Notes: generated from the letters alone by a model not told the origin. 44,134 bases of DNA from Candidatus Mailhella excrementigallinarum (GCA_944324075.1 CALUUZ010000022.1:1-44134); one strand, 5' to 3'; numbered from the stretch's first letter, positions 8,655 through 17,108 are shown. Numbers and translations: made by a program.

Positions 8655-9344
8655 ATCGTCGTCGGGCAGTTCGTCATGCGCGACCTTTTTCAGCCCGTCC
8701 AGATCGCTGATGACAATTTCATAACGCGACATCCTGACCAGAATGTCGTCTTCCTTCAGTTTTCTGATGGCGCGCGCCACGGTTGTCCTGTGTACGCCGA
8801 GAATATCCGCGATATCCTGCTGACTGTAGGCGATATTGAAGGTCAGCTTTTTGCCGTGTTCCCGGTAAAGCTGAAGGATGAATCTGGAAACATTGACAAT
8901 ATCCGTATCCGCCCGCAGGCTGGTCAGGGCATAATAGTGGAGCAGCATCTTCTCTCCCATGGTGGAGAGAAGGTTCTGGATGATATGCGGGTATGAACGG
9001 ATGAAATCAGTACCCTTGAAGATTTCTCTGGAGAAGAAGCAGAGTTCGCAGTCTTCGACACAGACAAAGGTGCAGTCCGGGTTAAGTACGGAGAACGTAC
9101 GGGCCTCGTTGAAAATGGCGTTCTGATTGTAGTACAGCGCCTTGACTTCCTTGCCCTTGCCGGAAAAATAGCTCAGGCAGACTCTTCCTTTCTGTATGTA
9201 GAAGATGCCGCGGTACTGATTATGTCGGATAATGGTTCCCGCAGGGAAGAAAAATTTCTGGCCGAGGTGTGCAATGCTCTGCCATATGGCATTATCGAAG
9301 GGCATACCCCATAATCCGGTGTTTTGGCCGCGGCGCGATTCCAT
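8652..9344 (-). CDS. CRP/FNR-family transcriptional regulator
   Basis: This is a 230-aa DNA-binding regulator. Residues about 20-130 form the cyclic-nucleotide-type beta-roll (FFFPAGTIIRHNQYRGIFYIQ, GRVCLSYFSGKGKE), and residues about 175-215 form the winged helix (YSQQDIADILGVHRTTVARA). The N-terminal cysteine cluster of classical FNR is absent, but the beta-roll carries an unusual group, Cys91, Cys95, Cys99 and Cys102 (CxxxCxxxCxxC), besides Cys56. The residues that bind cAMP in CRP are not recognisable. The start at 9344 follows GAGGAG. The neighbour upstream on the same strand is an aldehyde dehydrogenase-like gene, a possible but unproven target. Confidence 0.88.
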   Translation of the reverse strand: MESRRGQNTGLWGMPFDNAIWQSIAHLGQKFFFPAGTIIRHNQYRGIFYIQKGRVCLSYFSGKGKEVKALYYNQNAIFNEARTFSVLNPDCTFVCVEDCELCFFSREIFKGTDFIRSYPHIIQNLLSTMGEKMLLHYYALTSLRADTDIVNVSRFILQLYREHGKKLTFNIAYSQQDIADILGVHRTTVARAIRKLKEDDILVRMSRYEIVISDLDGLKKVAHDELPDDD

Positions 9345-9500
9345 GATATGCTGCTCCTCAAGGGACGAAATGCCGTATTCAGTATTGGGAGCAGCGTATC
9401 TTATTCTCTGTTTAAAAAAAAGAATTGTTGCTTCGTGAGCGCGGAAAAGTCATATCGCGGCATGTTATGATGATCTGCTCCGCAAGCGGCTCCGGAAGGA

Positions 9501-9538
9501 ACGGCCGGTTCCGGCCGCGTGAACGCGGAACCGGCCGT
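9501..9538 (-). terminator. Hairpin terminator after the aldehyde dehydrogenase-like gene
   Basis: A perfect 13-bp inverted repeat, ACGGCCGGTTCCG (9501-9513) and CGGAACCGGCCGT (9526-9538), lies 33 bp beyond the stop of the minus-strand dehydrogenase gene. There is no clear T-tract, so it may be a transcript-end stabiliser rather than an intrinsic terminator. Confidence 0.6.
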
Positions 9539-9571
9539 GCAGTCTTGCAGGCGCAAACGCTCTGGAATGCC

Positions 9572-11101
9572 TTATCCGGCCACGCAGGAGCGGACGTTCT
9601 GCGGTTTGGCCGTCACCGTGCCGTCCGCGTTCTTGTCGGGATCAACAGTGCGGATGGTTGTGATCTTGTTCTGGGTGAAGAAGTCGATGCCGTCCTTGCC
9701 CTGCACCTTGTTGGTTCCGAGCAGCGATCCCTTGATGCCGCCGAACGGCACATAGGGATGGGGCGCGCACACGCCCACATTGACCCCGACCATGCCCACA
9801 TCGGCGTCACGGCTGAACCTTTCGGCATAGAACTGGCTCTGGGTGAAGATGCACGCGCCGTTGCCGAATTCCGACTTGCGGATCAGGTCAAGCGCGTCGT
9901 CCATGTCCGCAATCTTGATGACGGCGACGAGCGGGCCGAAGACCTCCGTGGTGAACAGCGGATTGCAGGGCGTGACGTCCTTGATGATCGTGGGGCCGAC
10001 GAAATAACCGTTCCTGTTTTTCTCCGGCAGTTCGGGGCGGCGTCCGTCCAGCACCAGTTCGCAGCCGTGCCCGTGGTTGAGGGCGATATCCACGAAACTG
10101 ATGACATTGTCGGCGGCCTTGCGTGAGATCAGCGGCCCCATGTAGACGTCGGGATCCAGGGCGTCCCCGACCTTGACGGTTTTGGCCGCTTCAATCATGC
10201 GTTCCAGAACCTTGTCGTACAGTTCGGGCACAATGGCCACGATGGAGCCGGCAAGACAGCGCTGTCCGGCGGAGCCGTAGCAGGAATTGAGGTAGTTGGT
10301 GATGAACACGTCGATATCGGCATCTTCCATGACCACCAGCATGTTCTTTGCGCCGCCCAGCAGCATGGAACGCTTTGCCCCGCGCGCGCAGCCCTCGGCC
10401 ATCTTTTTCGCGGTGGGGGTGGAGCCTACCAGACAGACGCCCGCGATGCGCGGATCTTCATACCATGTGTCGGCAAGTTCACGGTGTCCGTGGATGACGT
10501 TGACCACACCGGCGGGCAGGCCGATCTCCATGAAGATTTCGCACATCTTCTGCATGAAGTACGGGGACTGGGTGGACGGCTTGAAAATGAACGTGTTGCC
10601 GGTGACTATGGCGTAGGGGATGAACCAGCCGAACACCAGAGCCGGGAAGTTGAACGGAGCCACGCCCGCGAACACCCCGAGCGACTGCTTGACGACCTTG
10701 GCGGAGATGTTGGAGGAAATGAGTTCGAGGTTGTCGCCCTGCATCAGCGCGGGGGCGGAGCAGGCCGCTTCCACGATTTCAATGACGCGGCGCACTTCGC
10801 CGCGCGCTTCGGAAATATGCTTGGCCTGATCTACGGCGATGCTGTAGGCCAGTGCTTCCGTGTCGCGCACCATGCATTCGTGGATTTTGTACAGATAGGA
10901 CACTCGCCTGGCGATGGGCACAAGCCGCCAGCTCTTGTACGCTTCGGCGGCCGAGGCGATGGCGGCTTCCGCCGTGGCAGGGCCGGAAACGGGAACGCTC
11001 CCGATTTCCTCGCCGGTGGAGGGATTGAACAGGGGATCCGTCCGTTCTTCCTGTTCACACCATTTTCCGTCAATAAAGTTCCTGACGTCAATACGTTCCA
11101 T
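9572..11101 (-). CDS. Methylmalonate-semialdehyde dehydrogenase-like, CoA-acylating aldehyde dehydrogenase
   Basis: This is an NAD-dependent aldehyde dehydrogenase superfamily enzyme (509 aa) most like MmsA/IolA, which convert (methyl)malonate semialdehyde to acyl-CoA. Visible features are GVAPFNFP near 146-153, FKPSTQSP near 173-180, GSTPT of the Rossmann region near 226-230, LLGGAKN at 247-253 in the position where hydrolytic ALDHs have their catalytic Glu, and the nucleophile Cys282 in GQRCLAG. The GAKN form is typical of the CoA-acylating branch. No valine or inositol catabolic genes are adjacent, so the substrate may be another short aldehyde such as acetaldehyde, propanal or sulfoacetaldehyde; that is inference. 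The start follows GGAGGAGCAG. The promoter must lie beyond a dispersed repeat immediately upstream. Confidence 0.85.
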   Translation of the reverse strand: MERIDVRNFIDGKWCEQEERTDPLFNPSTGEEIGSVPVSGPATAEAAIASAAEAYKSWRLVPIARRVSYLYKIHECMVRDTEALAYSIAVDQAKHISEARGEVRRVIEIVEAACSAPALMQGDNLELISSNISAKVVKQSLGVFAGVAPFNFPALVFGWFIPYAIVTGNTFIFKPSTQSPYFMQKMCEIFMEIGLPAGVVNVIHGHRELADTWYEDPRIAGVCLVGSTPTAKKMAEGCARGAKRSMLLGGAKNMLVVMEDADIDVFITNYLNSCYGSAGQRCLAGSIVAIVPELYDKVLERMIEAAKTVKVGDALDPDVYMGPLISRKAADNVISFVDIALNHGHGCELVLDGRRPELPEKNRNGYFVGPTIIKDVTPCNPLFTTEVFGPLVAVIKIADMDDALDLIRKSEFGNGACIFTQSQFYAERFSRDADVGMVGVNVGVCAPHPYVPFGGIKGSLLGTNKVQGKDGIDFFTQNKITTIRTVDPDKNADGTVTAKPQNVRSCVAG

Positions 11102-11114
11102 GATCTGCTCCTCC

Positions 11115-11295
11115 AGAGCGTTTTGCTCTCGAAACTATCTTCCGATCAGACCCAGTGTTCCGGCCCGCAGGTTTCACGCCTGAAGCCGGAGCTTGACGCC
11201 GCAAGTGAATTGCGGCGACGCCGGAGAAGAGGGGCGTCGCTGCTTCAGTCTCGCTTCGCTTGACTCCGGGAGCATTTTCAAAACGAAAAGACTCT
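11115..11295 (+). repeat. Dispersed intergenic repeat (stop-codon hairpin family), copy C
   Basis: It runs from AGAGCGTTTTGCTC through CCGGCCCGCAGGTTTCACGCC and CGCCGCAAGTGAATTGCGGCG to AGCATTTTCAAAACGAAAA. A further terminal-like GAAATGCTCTA occurs at 11353-11363, so this copy may be interrupted or extended by about 70 bp. It lies directly upstream of the dehydrogenase gene starting at 11101. Confidence 0.8.
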
Positions 11296-11450
11296 TGCGG
11301 GTCAAAAGTCGGATCAAGTCATTAATACGACAAAACGAGAGCGGTTAGTGGTGAAATGCTCTATTCATATCTGACACATGGCATTGATCTGGTTATGATT
11401 TCAGATATGAATACAGTGTACATTGAAGCTGAAAAATATGATATCGCAAT

Positions 11451-11480
11451 TGCAACATAGTGTTTTTTTGTCATGTTGCA
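11451..11480. promoter_or_regulatory. Inverted repeat, candidate operator upstream of the aldehyde dehydrogenase-like gene
   Basis: TGCAACAT (11451-11458) and ATGTTGCA (11473-11480) form a perfect 8-bp inverted repeat with a 14-bp spacer, in the AT-rich strip between repeat copies C and D. The same ATGTTGC half-site, also with a 14-bp spacer but in the opposite order, occurs upstream of the aldehyde oxidoreductase gene at 40568-40597. Confidence 0.45.
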
Positions 11481-11497
11481 GAGTTTGATGGATATCT

Positions 11498-11680
11498 GGA
11501 GCGTTTTGCGCTTGAAGATATCTGCCAACCAGACCCAGTGTTCCGGCCCGCAGGTTTCACGCCTGAAGCCGGAGCTTGACGCCGCAAGTGAATTGCGGCG
11601 ACGCCGGAGAAGAGGGGGCGTCGCTGCTTCAGTCCCGCCCTGCCCGACTCCGCAGCGCACTTCAATGGCGAAATGCTCTA
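11498..11680 (+). repeat. Dispersed intergenic repeat (stop-codon hairpin family), copy D
   Basis: It is nearly identical to copy C over its core (AGACCCAGTGTTCCGGCCCG, the GGTTTCACGCCTGAAGCC segment, CGCCGCAAGTGAATTGCGGCG). It ends CTTCAATGGCGAAATGCTCTA, where the final CTA is the TAG stop of the minus-strand lipoprotein gene. Copies C and D bracket the presumed promoter region of the aldehyde dehydrogenase. Confidence 0.88.
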
Positions 11681-12340
11681 GTTTTCAGAATGGTTTACTG
11701 CGTTGATGACGGGGAAGAAAAAGGACACAAGCAAAGCCTGCGGGCCGGAAGATGAATCGTCGCCCAGTTGCGTGACCTCGGCCTGGAGAATGTTCACATC
11801 CACCATGCGCAGAAATTCCCCCATGGAATTTGCCATTTTTTTCTGATCCTCTGAAACATTCCGGGTCATGAACCATTCGTAACTGATGCGGGCGGGTGTT
11901 CTGGCCCGCAGAAGCTCCATGAAGCGTTTCCGAAACGCCTCGACTCCTTCCGACTTGATCAGGGTGAACAGATCCAGCGCCTTTTCATCCACGACAATTC
12001 CCAGAATTTCAAAGCCTTCTCCGGAAAGATGCCGTCTGACGGCATTGAAGCGTTCGCGCCCGTAACGGCCCAGCAGGGTAACTGTTGTCAGCTTCTCCCG
12101 CTCAAAGCCGAACTGGGCGGTCCATTCGCATCCCGCCCAGGAAACGCCCGGGAGAATGAGATCGCCCGCCATGCTCCCTTCGCCGGGCTTCATGCCCGGC
12201 CGGGCGAGAAGTTCACTCTTCGGCGCGCCCAGTTCATATTCGTCGAACAGGGCAGGGGCGGCCTGGGCGGGAGCGCAGGCAGACAGCAGGACAAGCGTCA
12301 GGACAATGTTCAGGGCGCAAAGAAATACGGCGGTACGCAT
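11678..12340 (-). CDS. Predicted lipoprotein of unknown function, TRAP-linked
   Basis: A 220-aa protein with a signal peptide ending in a lipobox, LSAC with Cys22, so it is probably anchored to a membrane on the periplasmic side. The mature part (LFDEYELGAPKSELL, GVSWAGCEWTAQFGFE, LGRYGRERFNAVRRHL) resembles no family I recognise. The opening EYELGAPKSEL phrase is reminiscent of small envelope proteins with SmpA/BamE-like repeats, but this is weak. The start was set at the second of two adjacent ATG codons because GGAG lies at proper spacing to it. It follows the dctM-like gene by 56 bp on the same strand and may be the last gene of that operon. Its TAG stop coincides with the end of a dispersed repeat. 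Confidence 0.75.
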   Translation of the reverse strand: MRTAVFLCALNIVLTLVLLSACAPAQAAPALFDEYELGAPKSELLARPGMKPGEGSMAGDLILPGVSWAGCEWTAQFGFEREKLTTVTLLGRYGRERFNAVRRHLSGEGFEILGIVVDEKALDLFTLIKSEGVEAFRKRFMELLRARTPARISYEWFMTRNVSEDQKKMANSMGEFLRMVDVNILQAEVTQLGDDSSSGPQALLVSFFFPVINAVNHSEN

Positions 12341-12396
12341 CATGACTCCGGAGCGTGCTTTCCGCCGCTCTTCAGCGGGAGGAAAGCACGCCGTGT

Positions 12397-13713
12397 TTAC
12401 TTGAGGGCCTGGGGCAGCCATGTGGCAATGGCCGGGAAGAGGATAATCAGCAGTATGCCCACGACCTGGCATCCGATATACTGGAACATGCCCTTGTAGA
12501 TGTCGGTGATTTTCCAGTGCGGCAGCGCGCCTTTGATATAGTAGGCCGAAAGCGCCACGGGGGGCGAAAGCCAGGAAGTCTGGAGCGTGACCGCCACCAG
12601 CATGCAGTACCACAGCTTGTCATAGCCCATGGCGTCCACCACGGGCAGGGTCAGGGGCACCAGGATGAGGATGATGGGAATCCACTCCATGGCCCAGCCC
12701 ATGAAGAAGATGATGATCAGAATGATTGCCAGCATGACCATGGGCGAAAGATGCATGGAAAGCAACTGGTTCGAGATGAAGGTCGCCCCGCCAAGACGGG
12801 AGAACACCGCGCCGAAGAAGTTGCAGGACGCGATCATGATCAGGATCATGGCGGACATCTTGGCCGTGCTGTACAGGGCCTTTGCCAGCGCCTTCAGGCT
12901 GAACTTGCCGTAGGCGATGACCATGACGATTGCGGCGAACGCGCCGCAGGCAGAGGCTTCGGTGGGCGAGGCGATGCCGAACATGATGCTGCCGAGTACG
13001 GAAAAAATGAGAACAAGCAGCGGAATGGCGCCGACGAGCAGCTCTTTCAGCACTTCCGCAAGGCTGTGCGGACGCAGTTCCGGGGGCAGGGGCGGGCCGT
13101 ACTTGGGCCAGATGGCGCATTTGATCAGGGAGTAGCCGATATACAGGAAGGCCAGCAGCAGGCCGGGAATCACGGCGGAGATGAAAAGGTCGGTAACAGG
13201 CACGCCGACGATGGGGCCGAGGATCACCAGCATGATGCTGGGCGGGATGAGGATGCCCAGTGTGCCGGACGCGGCGATGGAACCCGCGCCCATCCGAATG
13301 TCGTAGCCGCCCTTGCGCATGGTCGGTTCGGCCATGACGCACAGCAGGTTGACCGAGGAACCCACGATGCCCGTGGCGGCGGCGAAAATGGTGCCGGTGG
13401 AAATGACCGCCATGTACAGCGAGCCGGGCAGACGCGCAAAAAGTTTCTGAAAGGCGGAAAACAGGCGTTCCATAAGGCCCGCCCCTTCCAGCAGATAGCC
13501 CATGACCAGGAAGAAGGGAATGGCCACCTGCACGGTATCGCTCATGACCTGATAGAACTGCACGGTCAGCAGGTAGAAGACAAGCTTCCCGATGCCCAGA
13601 AAACCGAACAGCAGTCCGGCAAAGAGCATGGTATAGGCAATGGGGAAGCCAAAGCAGAACAGCCCGAACATCCCGGCGAGGGACAGCATGGCAAGCAATT
13701 CATTATGCGACAT
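12397..13713 (-). CDS. dctM: TRAP transporter large permease (DctM type)
   Basis: This is the 12-helix transport subunit (438 aa) of a tripartite ATP-independent periplasmic transporter, which imports an organic acid with Na+. It has the family pattern of repeated hydrophobic segments with motifs GSSVNLLCVMAEPTMRK, GTLGILIPPSIM and SPTEASACGAFAA. It is most like the COG4664 branch associated with mannitol or chloroaromatic labels and with keto-acid or monocarboxylate uptake. It lies 12 bp downstream of dctQ and is followed by a lipoprotein gene. The start at 13713 has GGGAG upstream. Confidence 0.93.
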   Translation of the reverse strand: MSHNELLAMLSLAGMFGLFCFGFPIAYTMLFAGLLFGFLGIGKLVFYLLTVQFYQVMSDTVQVAIPFFLVMGYLLEGAGLMERLFSAFQKLFARLPGSLYMAVISTGTIFAAATGIVGSSVNLLCVMAEPTMRKGGYDIRMGAGSIAASGTLGILIPPSIMLVILGPIVGVPVTDLFISAVIPGLLLAFLYIGYSLIKCAIWPKYGPPLPPELRPHSLAEVLKELLVGAIPLLVLIFSVLGSIMFGIASPTEASACGAFAAIVMVIAYGKFSLKALAKALYSTAKMSAMILIMIASCNFFGAVFSRLGGATFISNQLLSMHLSPMVMLAIILIIIFFMGWAMEWIPIILILVPLTLPVVDAMGYDKLWYCMLVAVTLQTSWLSPPVALSAYYIKGALPHWKITDIYKGMFQYIGCQVVGILLIILFPAIATWLPQALK

Positions 13714-13725
13714 GGAAGGCGCTCC

Positions 13726-14340
13726 CTATATCTCCGGTTTGCAGTCTGACGCGGTGAATTCCATGGTGTCCTCGTCGGGGCAGGTGTGCCAGAGATCCAC
13801 GTTCGTTCTGTAGCGGTATACGCACTTGAGCAGTTCGGAAACGCCCTGGGACATGGTAAGCACGCAGTAGAGGGGAATGGCGAATTTCACCGGCCAGATG
13901 ATGGGCATCCAGCTGCTCTGGGGAGAAACCTCATTCTGCATGTATGACTTGGCGAAATAGGCCCATGCAATTTCGAGAAACAGAATATGCGCGGGAAAGA
14001 AGAGTACGATATAGTGGATGATATCGCTGAGCGCCTTGCGGCGGACGGACCAGTTGTGGTAAAAGAAGTCCGTGCGCACATGCCCCCCGTCCCGCAGGCA
14101 GTACGGCGAGGCCAGCATGAACATGACGCCGAACAGCATGACCGTCAGATCCGCCGCCCATATGGTCGGCTGGACGAAGAAGTAGCGCATGATCACTTCG
14201 TACATGAGGCTGAAGATCATGGGGATGCACAGCCATGCCGCCGCCTTGCCGATCCGTATGCTGATATTGTCCAGAACTGTTATGGTTTTGATGACGCCCG
14301 GCGGAACCTGGGCCATTGCCTTTTCATATGCCGATTGCAT
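13726..14340 (-). CDS. dctQ: TRAP transporter small permease (DctQ type)
   Basis: This is the four-helix small membrane subunit (204 aa) that joins the binding protein to the large permease. Hydrophobic segments lie near residues 35-55, 62-85, 105-130 and 145-165, with the family-typical MRYFFVQPTIWAADLTVMLF and the YCLRDGGHVRTDFFY loop. The Shine-Dalgarno is weak; an ATG nine codons in (MAQVPPG) is an alternative start. It lies in the order dctP-dctQ-dctM on the minus strand and is spaced from dctP by two hairpins. Confidence 0.9.
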   Translation of the reverse strand: MQSAYEKAMAQVPPGVIKTITVLDNISIRIGKAAAWLCIPMIFSLMYEVIMRYFFVQPTIWAADLTVMLFGVMFMLASPYCLRDGGHVRTDFFYHNWSVRRKALSDIIHYIVLFFPAHILFLEIAWAYFAKSYMQNEVSPQSSWMPIIWPVKFAIPLYCVLTMSQGVSELLKCVYRYRTNVDLWHTCPDEDTMEFTASDCKPEI

Positions 14341-14353
14341 ACGCGCCCCCGTG

Positions 14354-14430
14354 TGGCCGGAAGGGAAAGCCGCCCTCAGTCTCTCCTTTCCGGCCGGAAA
14401 GAATGTTGGGGGAGCCTTGCGGCTCCCGAA
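14354..14430 (-). terminator. Two intercistronic hairpins between dctP and dctQ
   Basis: GGCCGGAAGGGA (14354-14365) pairs with TCCTTTCCGGCC (14383-14394) with one mismatch. GGGAGCC/GGCTCCC around 14412-14429 forms a second hairpin. Lying between binding-protein and permease genes, they probably limit read-through or stabilise the dctP message. Confidence 0.55.
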
Positions 14431-14439
14431 GCGGATGCC

Positions 14440-15558
14440 CTACTTGTAGTCGGTGATCAGGCCGTCTTCCATGGCGGTCTTGGCCATCATGTAATACAGG
14501 CCGTTGCAGCGCATTTCATACGGCACGGTCATTTTCGCCCAGGCAATCTGGGAGTCCATGACCTTCTTGAAGAAGGCGTTGGAATCCGCGTACTTCTGGA
14601 AGACCTTGCGGGCGGACTTCATGAAGGCCGGATAGTATTCGGCCGGGGTTTCCTCAATGATCACGCCGCGGTTTTTCACCAGATCCTGAAGGGCTTCGGA
14701 GTTGGCCTTCACGTTGATCATCATCTGATCCATCACGCAGGCTTTCATGCTGATGTTGATGATGGCGCGCAGATGTTCGGGGAGCTTGTCATACCAGGTT
14801 TTGTTGATGTACACGTCGCCGATGGAGATGGCCTGATGCAGGCCCTGGAGGTAATAGTGCTTCCAGATCTGGTCGAGTCCCATGACGATGTCTTCGGCCG
14901 GTCCGATCCATTCGGAGGCGTCGATGGCGCCGCGCTGGGCGGAGGGTATGATGTCCGGCCCGGACAGGCCCACCACGGGCATGCCCATATCCAGGAAGAT
15001 TTCGGTCGGCACGCCGGGAGGGGCGCGGAAGGTGAGCTTGTTGATTTCCAGCAGGGAATTATAGCGTTTGTGGAACCAGCCGAAACTTTCCGGTCCCATG
15101 GGCAGCACGGGGAACGCCACCAGGTTCATCTTGCAGGCGTCCTGATAGAATTCGTTCAGCAGCTTGAGGCCGTCGCCCTCCCACATCCAGGAAAGCTGGC
15201 TCAACTGGTCGAGACCGTAACCCAGGCCGGCGCAGGGGGCGGAGAACAGCGTCCCGGCCGGATGCTTGCCGGAAGCCCAGTGCGTCCAGCACATGCCGCC
15301 GTTGATGAGGTCTTCGCTGACGGCATCAAAGATTTCAAAGCTCTTGACGATGGCGCCTTCTCCGAACAGTTCCACGCTGATTTCGCCGCCGGACAGTTTT
15401 TCAATGTTGTCCTTCATCCGCTCAAGGGTCTTGAAGTACAGCGATGACGTCGCCAGAGCGGTCTGGATCTTCAGCTCATACTTCGCCGCCTGCGCCGGGA
15501 CGCTCAGGACGCCGACAGCCATGCACATGGACAGCAAAAACACTCCGAGTCTCTTCAT
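14440..15558 (-). CDS. dctP: TRAP transporter periplasmic binding protein (DctP superfamily, FcbT1-like)
   Basis: This is a periplasmic substrate-binding protein (372 aa) with an N-terminal Sec signal, residues 1-24, cleaved after AQA. Motifs of the branch that binds alpha-keto or hydroxy acids are visible: LPMGPESFGWF, LTFRAPPGVPTEIFLDMGM, and SEWIGPAEDIVMGL, which contributes to substrate and metal binding in this group. It differs from the DctP encoded at 26015, so the two transporters carry different substrates. The start at 15558 follows AAGGAGG. A possible promoter lies 45-75 bp upstream. The ligand cannot be named from sequence alone. Confidence 0.92.
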   Translation of the reverse strand: MKRLGVFLLSMCMAVGVLSVPAQAAKYELKIQTALATSSLYFKTLERMKDNIEKLSGGEISVELFGEGAIVKSFEIFDAVSEDLINGGMCWTHWASGKHPAGTLFSAPCAGLGYGLDQLSQLSWMWEGDGLKLLNEFYQDACKMNLVAFPVLPMGPESFGWFHKRYNSLLEINKLTFRAPPGVPTEIFLDMGMPVVGLSGPDIIPSAQRGAIDASEWIGPAEDIVMGLDQIWKHYYLQGLHQAISIGDVYINKTWYDKLPEHLRAIINISMKACVMDQMMINVKANSEALQDLVKNRGVIIEETPAEYYPAFMKSARKVFQKYADSNAFFKKVMDSQIAWAKMTVPYEMRCNGLYYMMAKTAMEDGLITDYK

Positions 15559-15602
15559 GAAAGCCTCCTTGACACAACACACACAAAAAACACCTTGACG
15601 CC

Positions 15603-15631
15603 GGTATATTCATTCCGACCGTGCGGAACAA
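15603..15631 (-). promoter_or_regulatory. Candidate sigma-70 promoter for the dctPQM operon
   Basis: On the minus strand, TTGTTC and TATACC are separated by 17 bp, about 45 bp upstream of the binding-protein start codon. Both boxes are partial matches. Position and spacing are good. Confidence 0.4.
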
Positions 15632-15659
15632 ATATCAAGAGTGAGGCAGCCTGTCCGCG

Positions 15660-15774
15660 CTAGAATATGTTGCTCCGGAGCTATACGCCGCAAGTGAATT
15701 GCGGCTGCTCCGACGTCGCGGCGGAGTCTCGCTTCGCTCGACTCCGGGAGCATTTTCAAAGTGAAAATGCTCTA
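15660..15774 (+). repeat. Dispersed intergenic repeat (stop-codon hairpin family), copy E (short)
   Basis: This shorter copy lacks the GCAGGTTTCACGCC half. It has the core hairpin CGCCGCAAGTGAATTGCGGC, then GGAGTCTCGCTTCGCT and the terminal hairpin GAGCATTTTC-AAAGT-GAAAATGCTC, ending in CTA, the TAG stop of the minus-strand alcohol dehydrogenase. Confidence 0.82.
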
Positions 15775-16923
15775 AAAATGTTCCCGAATCAGAGCTTCCA
15801 ACTGATCCGCCGTGGCCTGGCGCGGGTTGTTGTCCATGAGCCGGGCCGAAGCGGCGGCCCGCTCGGCGATGCCGCGGATATCCTCCTCCTTCACGCCGTA
15901 TGCCTTGAGGCCCGGCTCGATATCCACGTCACGCATCAGTTTCGTGAAGCCCTCCACCGCCATTTCGGCGGCTTCGAACACATTTTTTCCTCTGGTGTCA
16001 CAGCCAAGTATTTCCGCTATTTCCCCGTATTTTTCCGGAGCGGCGTGACAGTTGAACGCGATGCCCATGGGGGCGCAGGCCGCCATGAGAAGACCGTGCG
16101 GGAGATGATAGGTCGCGGGTACGGCCATGCCGATGGCATGAATGACGCCGTTCTGGGTATTGGAAAAACCCATGCCGCAGATGGAAGAGGCATACAGCAT
16201 GGCTTCACGCGCCTGGGGATTTCTGCCGTTGGTGTATGCCTGACGCAGATTGCCGGAGATCATCAGCATGGCATGGAGATCGGGACCTTCGGTAAAGGGG
16301 GTCGCGCTCAGGTTCACATAGGATTCCATGGCGTGGACAAAGGCGTCCAGCCCTGTATAGGCAGTGTATCTGGGCGGCAGGCTCAGTGTCAGAGCCGGAT
16401 CGAGCAGAACCGTCCTTGCATACAGATGGTCGCTGACAATGCCGATTTTGGAATTGGAAACGGCGTCCGCGATAACGCTGATGGAAGTCATTTCACTACC
16501 GGTTCCCGCTGTTGTGGGGATCATGATGGTAGGCATGCACGGACCGGGAACCTTATGCATGCCGAAGTATTTTGCAATCGGGCCGGGATGGCAGGCGCGG
16601 AGCGCCGCCGCCTTGGTGCTGTCCATTGCGCTTCCGCCGCCGAGTCCGATCAATACCGTCGCATTGAATTCACCTATTGCTGCAACGCAGTCTTCAATGG
16701 ATTCAGGCGTGGGGTCAAGAACAACATCACCCCATACATTAACAGGGATGTCAGCCTTTTTTAATGCGTCTTCAACAGGTTTGTGCATGCCGTTTGCGAC
16801 AAGTCCCCTGTCTGTAATGATAAGAACGCGCGGCTCACCAAAGCGTTTTACTTCTTCGGGAAGAAGATCAACGGCTCCGAATCCATACACGATGCGACTG
16901 ATCGTCTGAAATACAGAAGGCAT
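15772..16923 (-). CDS. Iron-containing alcohol dehydrogenase (group III)
   Basis: This is an NAD(P)-dependent alcohol dehydrogenase (383 aa) of the Fe-ADH family. The nucleotide-binding GLGGGSAMDSTK (93-104) and TTAGTGSE (137-144) are present, as are all four metal ligands: Asp193, His197, His262 and His276. It could reduce acetaldehyde made by isethionate cleavage, or act on another small aldehyde such as sulfoacetaldehyde, the reaction of SarD in Bilophila. Sequence alone does not decide. The gene stands alone, facing the dctPQM operon direction, with a palindrome in its upstream region. The start at 16923 has AGGACA upstream. It has the same ligand numbering as the Fe-ADH at 42567 but is a distinct paralogue. 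Confidence 0.9.
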   Translation of the reverse strand: MPSVFQTISRIVYGFGAVDLLPEEVKRFGEPRVLIITDRGLVANGMHKPVEDALKKADIPVNVWGDVVLDPTPESIEDCVAAIGEFNATVLIGLGGGSAMDSTKAAALRACHPGPIAKYFGMHKVPGPCMPTIMIPTTAGTGSEMTSISVIADAVSNSKIGIVSDHLYARTVLLDPALTLSLPPRYTAYTGLDAFVHAMESYVNLSATPFTEGPDLHAMLMISGNLRQAYTNGRNPQAREAMLYASSICGMGFSNTQNGVIHAIGMAVPATYHLPHGLLMAACAPMGIAFNCHAAPEKYGEIAEILGCDTRGKNVFEAAEMAVEGFTKLMRDVDIEPGLKAYGVKEEDIRGIAERAAASARLMDNNPRQATADQLEALIREHF

Positions 16924-16990
16924 GACACACTGTCCTGTTGAGGTTAATATTTCCTTGTTATTAAAATACCATTTGACGATTTTTATTCTA

Positions 16991-17002
16991 TAGCAATTGC
17001 TA
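16991..17002. promoter_or_regulatory. Palindrome upstream of the Fe-ADH, candidate operator
   Basis: TAGCAATTGCTA is a perfect 12-bp palindrome in AT-rich sequence about 70 bp upstream of the alcohol dehydrogenase start. It may be an operator; the regulator is unknown. Confidence 0.4.
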
Positions 17003-17108
17003 CAGACGGCTACTTAAAAAAATTTTATCAACTTGCCTGGAAACACGGCAGGGAAAGGCGGCTGCGGCGGGCCGCGCCATGGAAATCGAAAATCCCGCGG
17101 ACAGCTCA

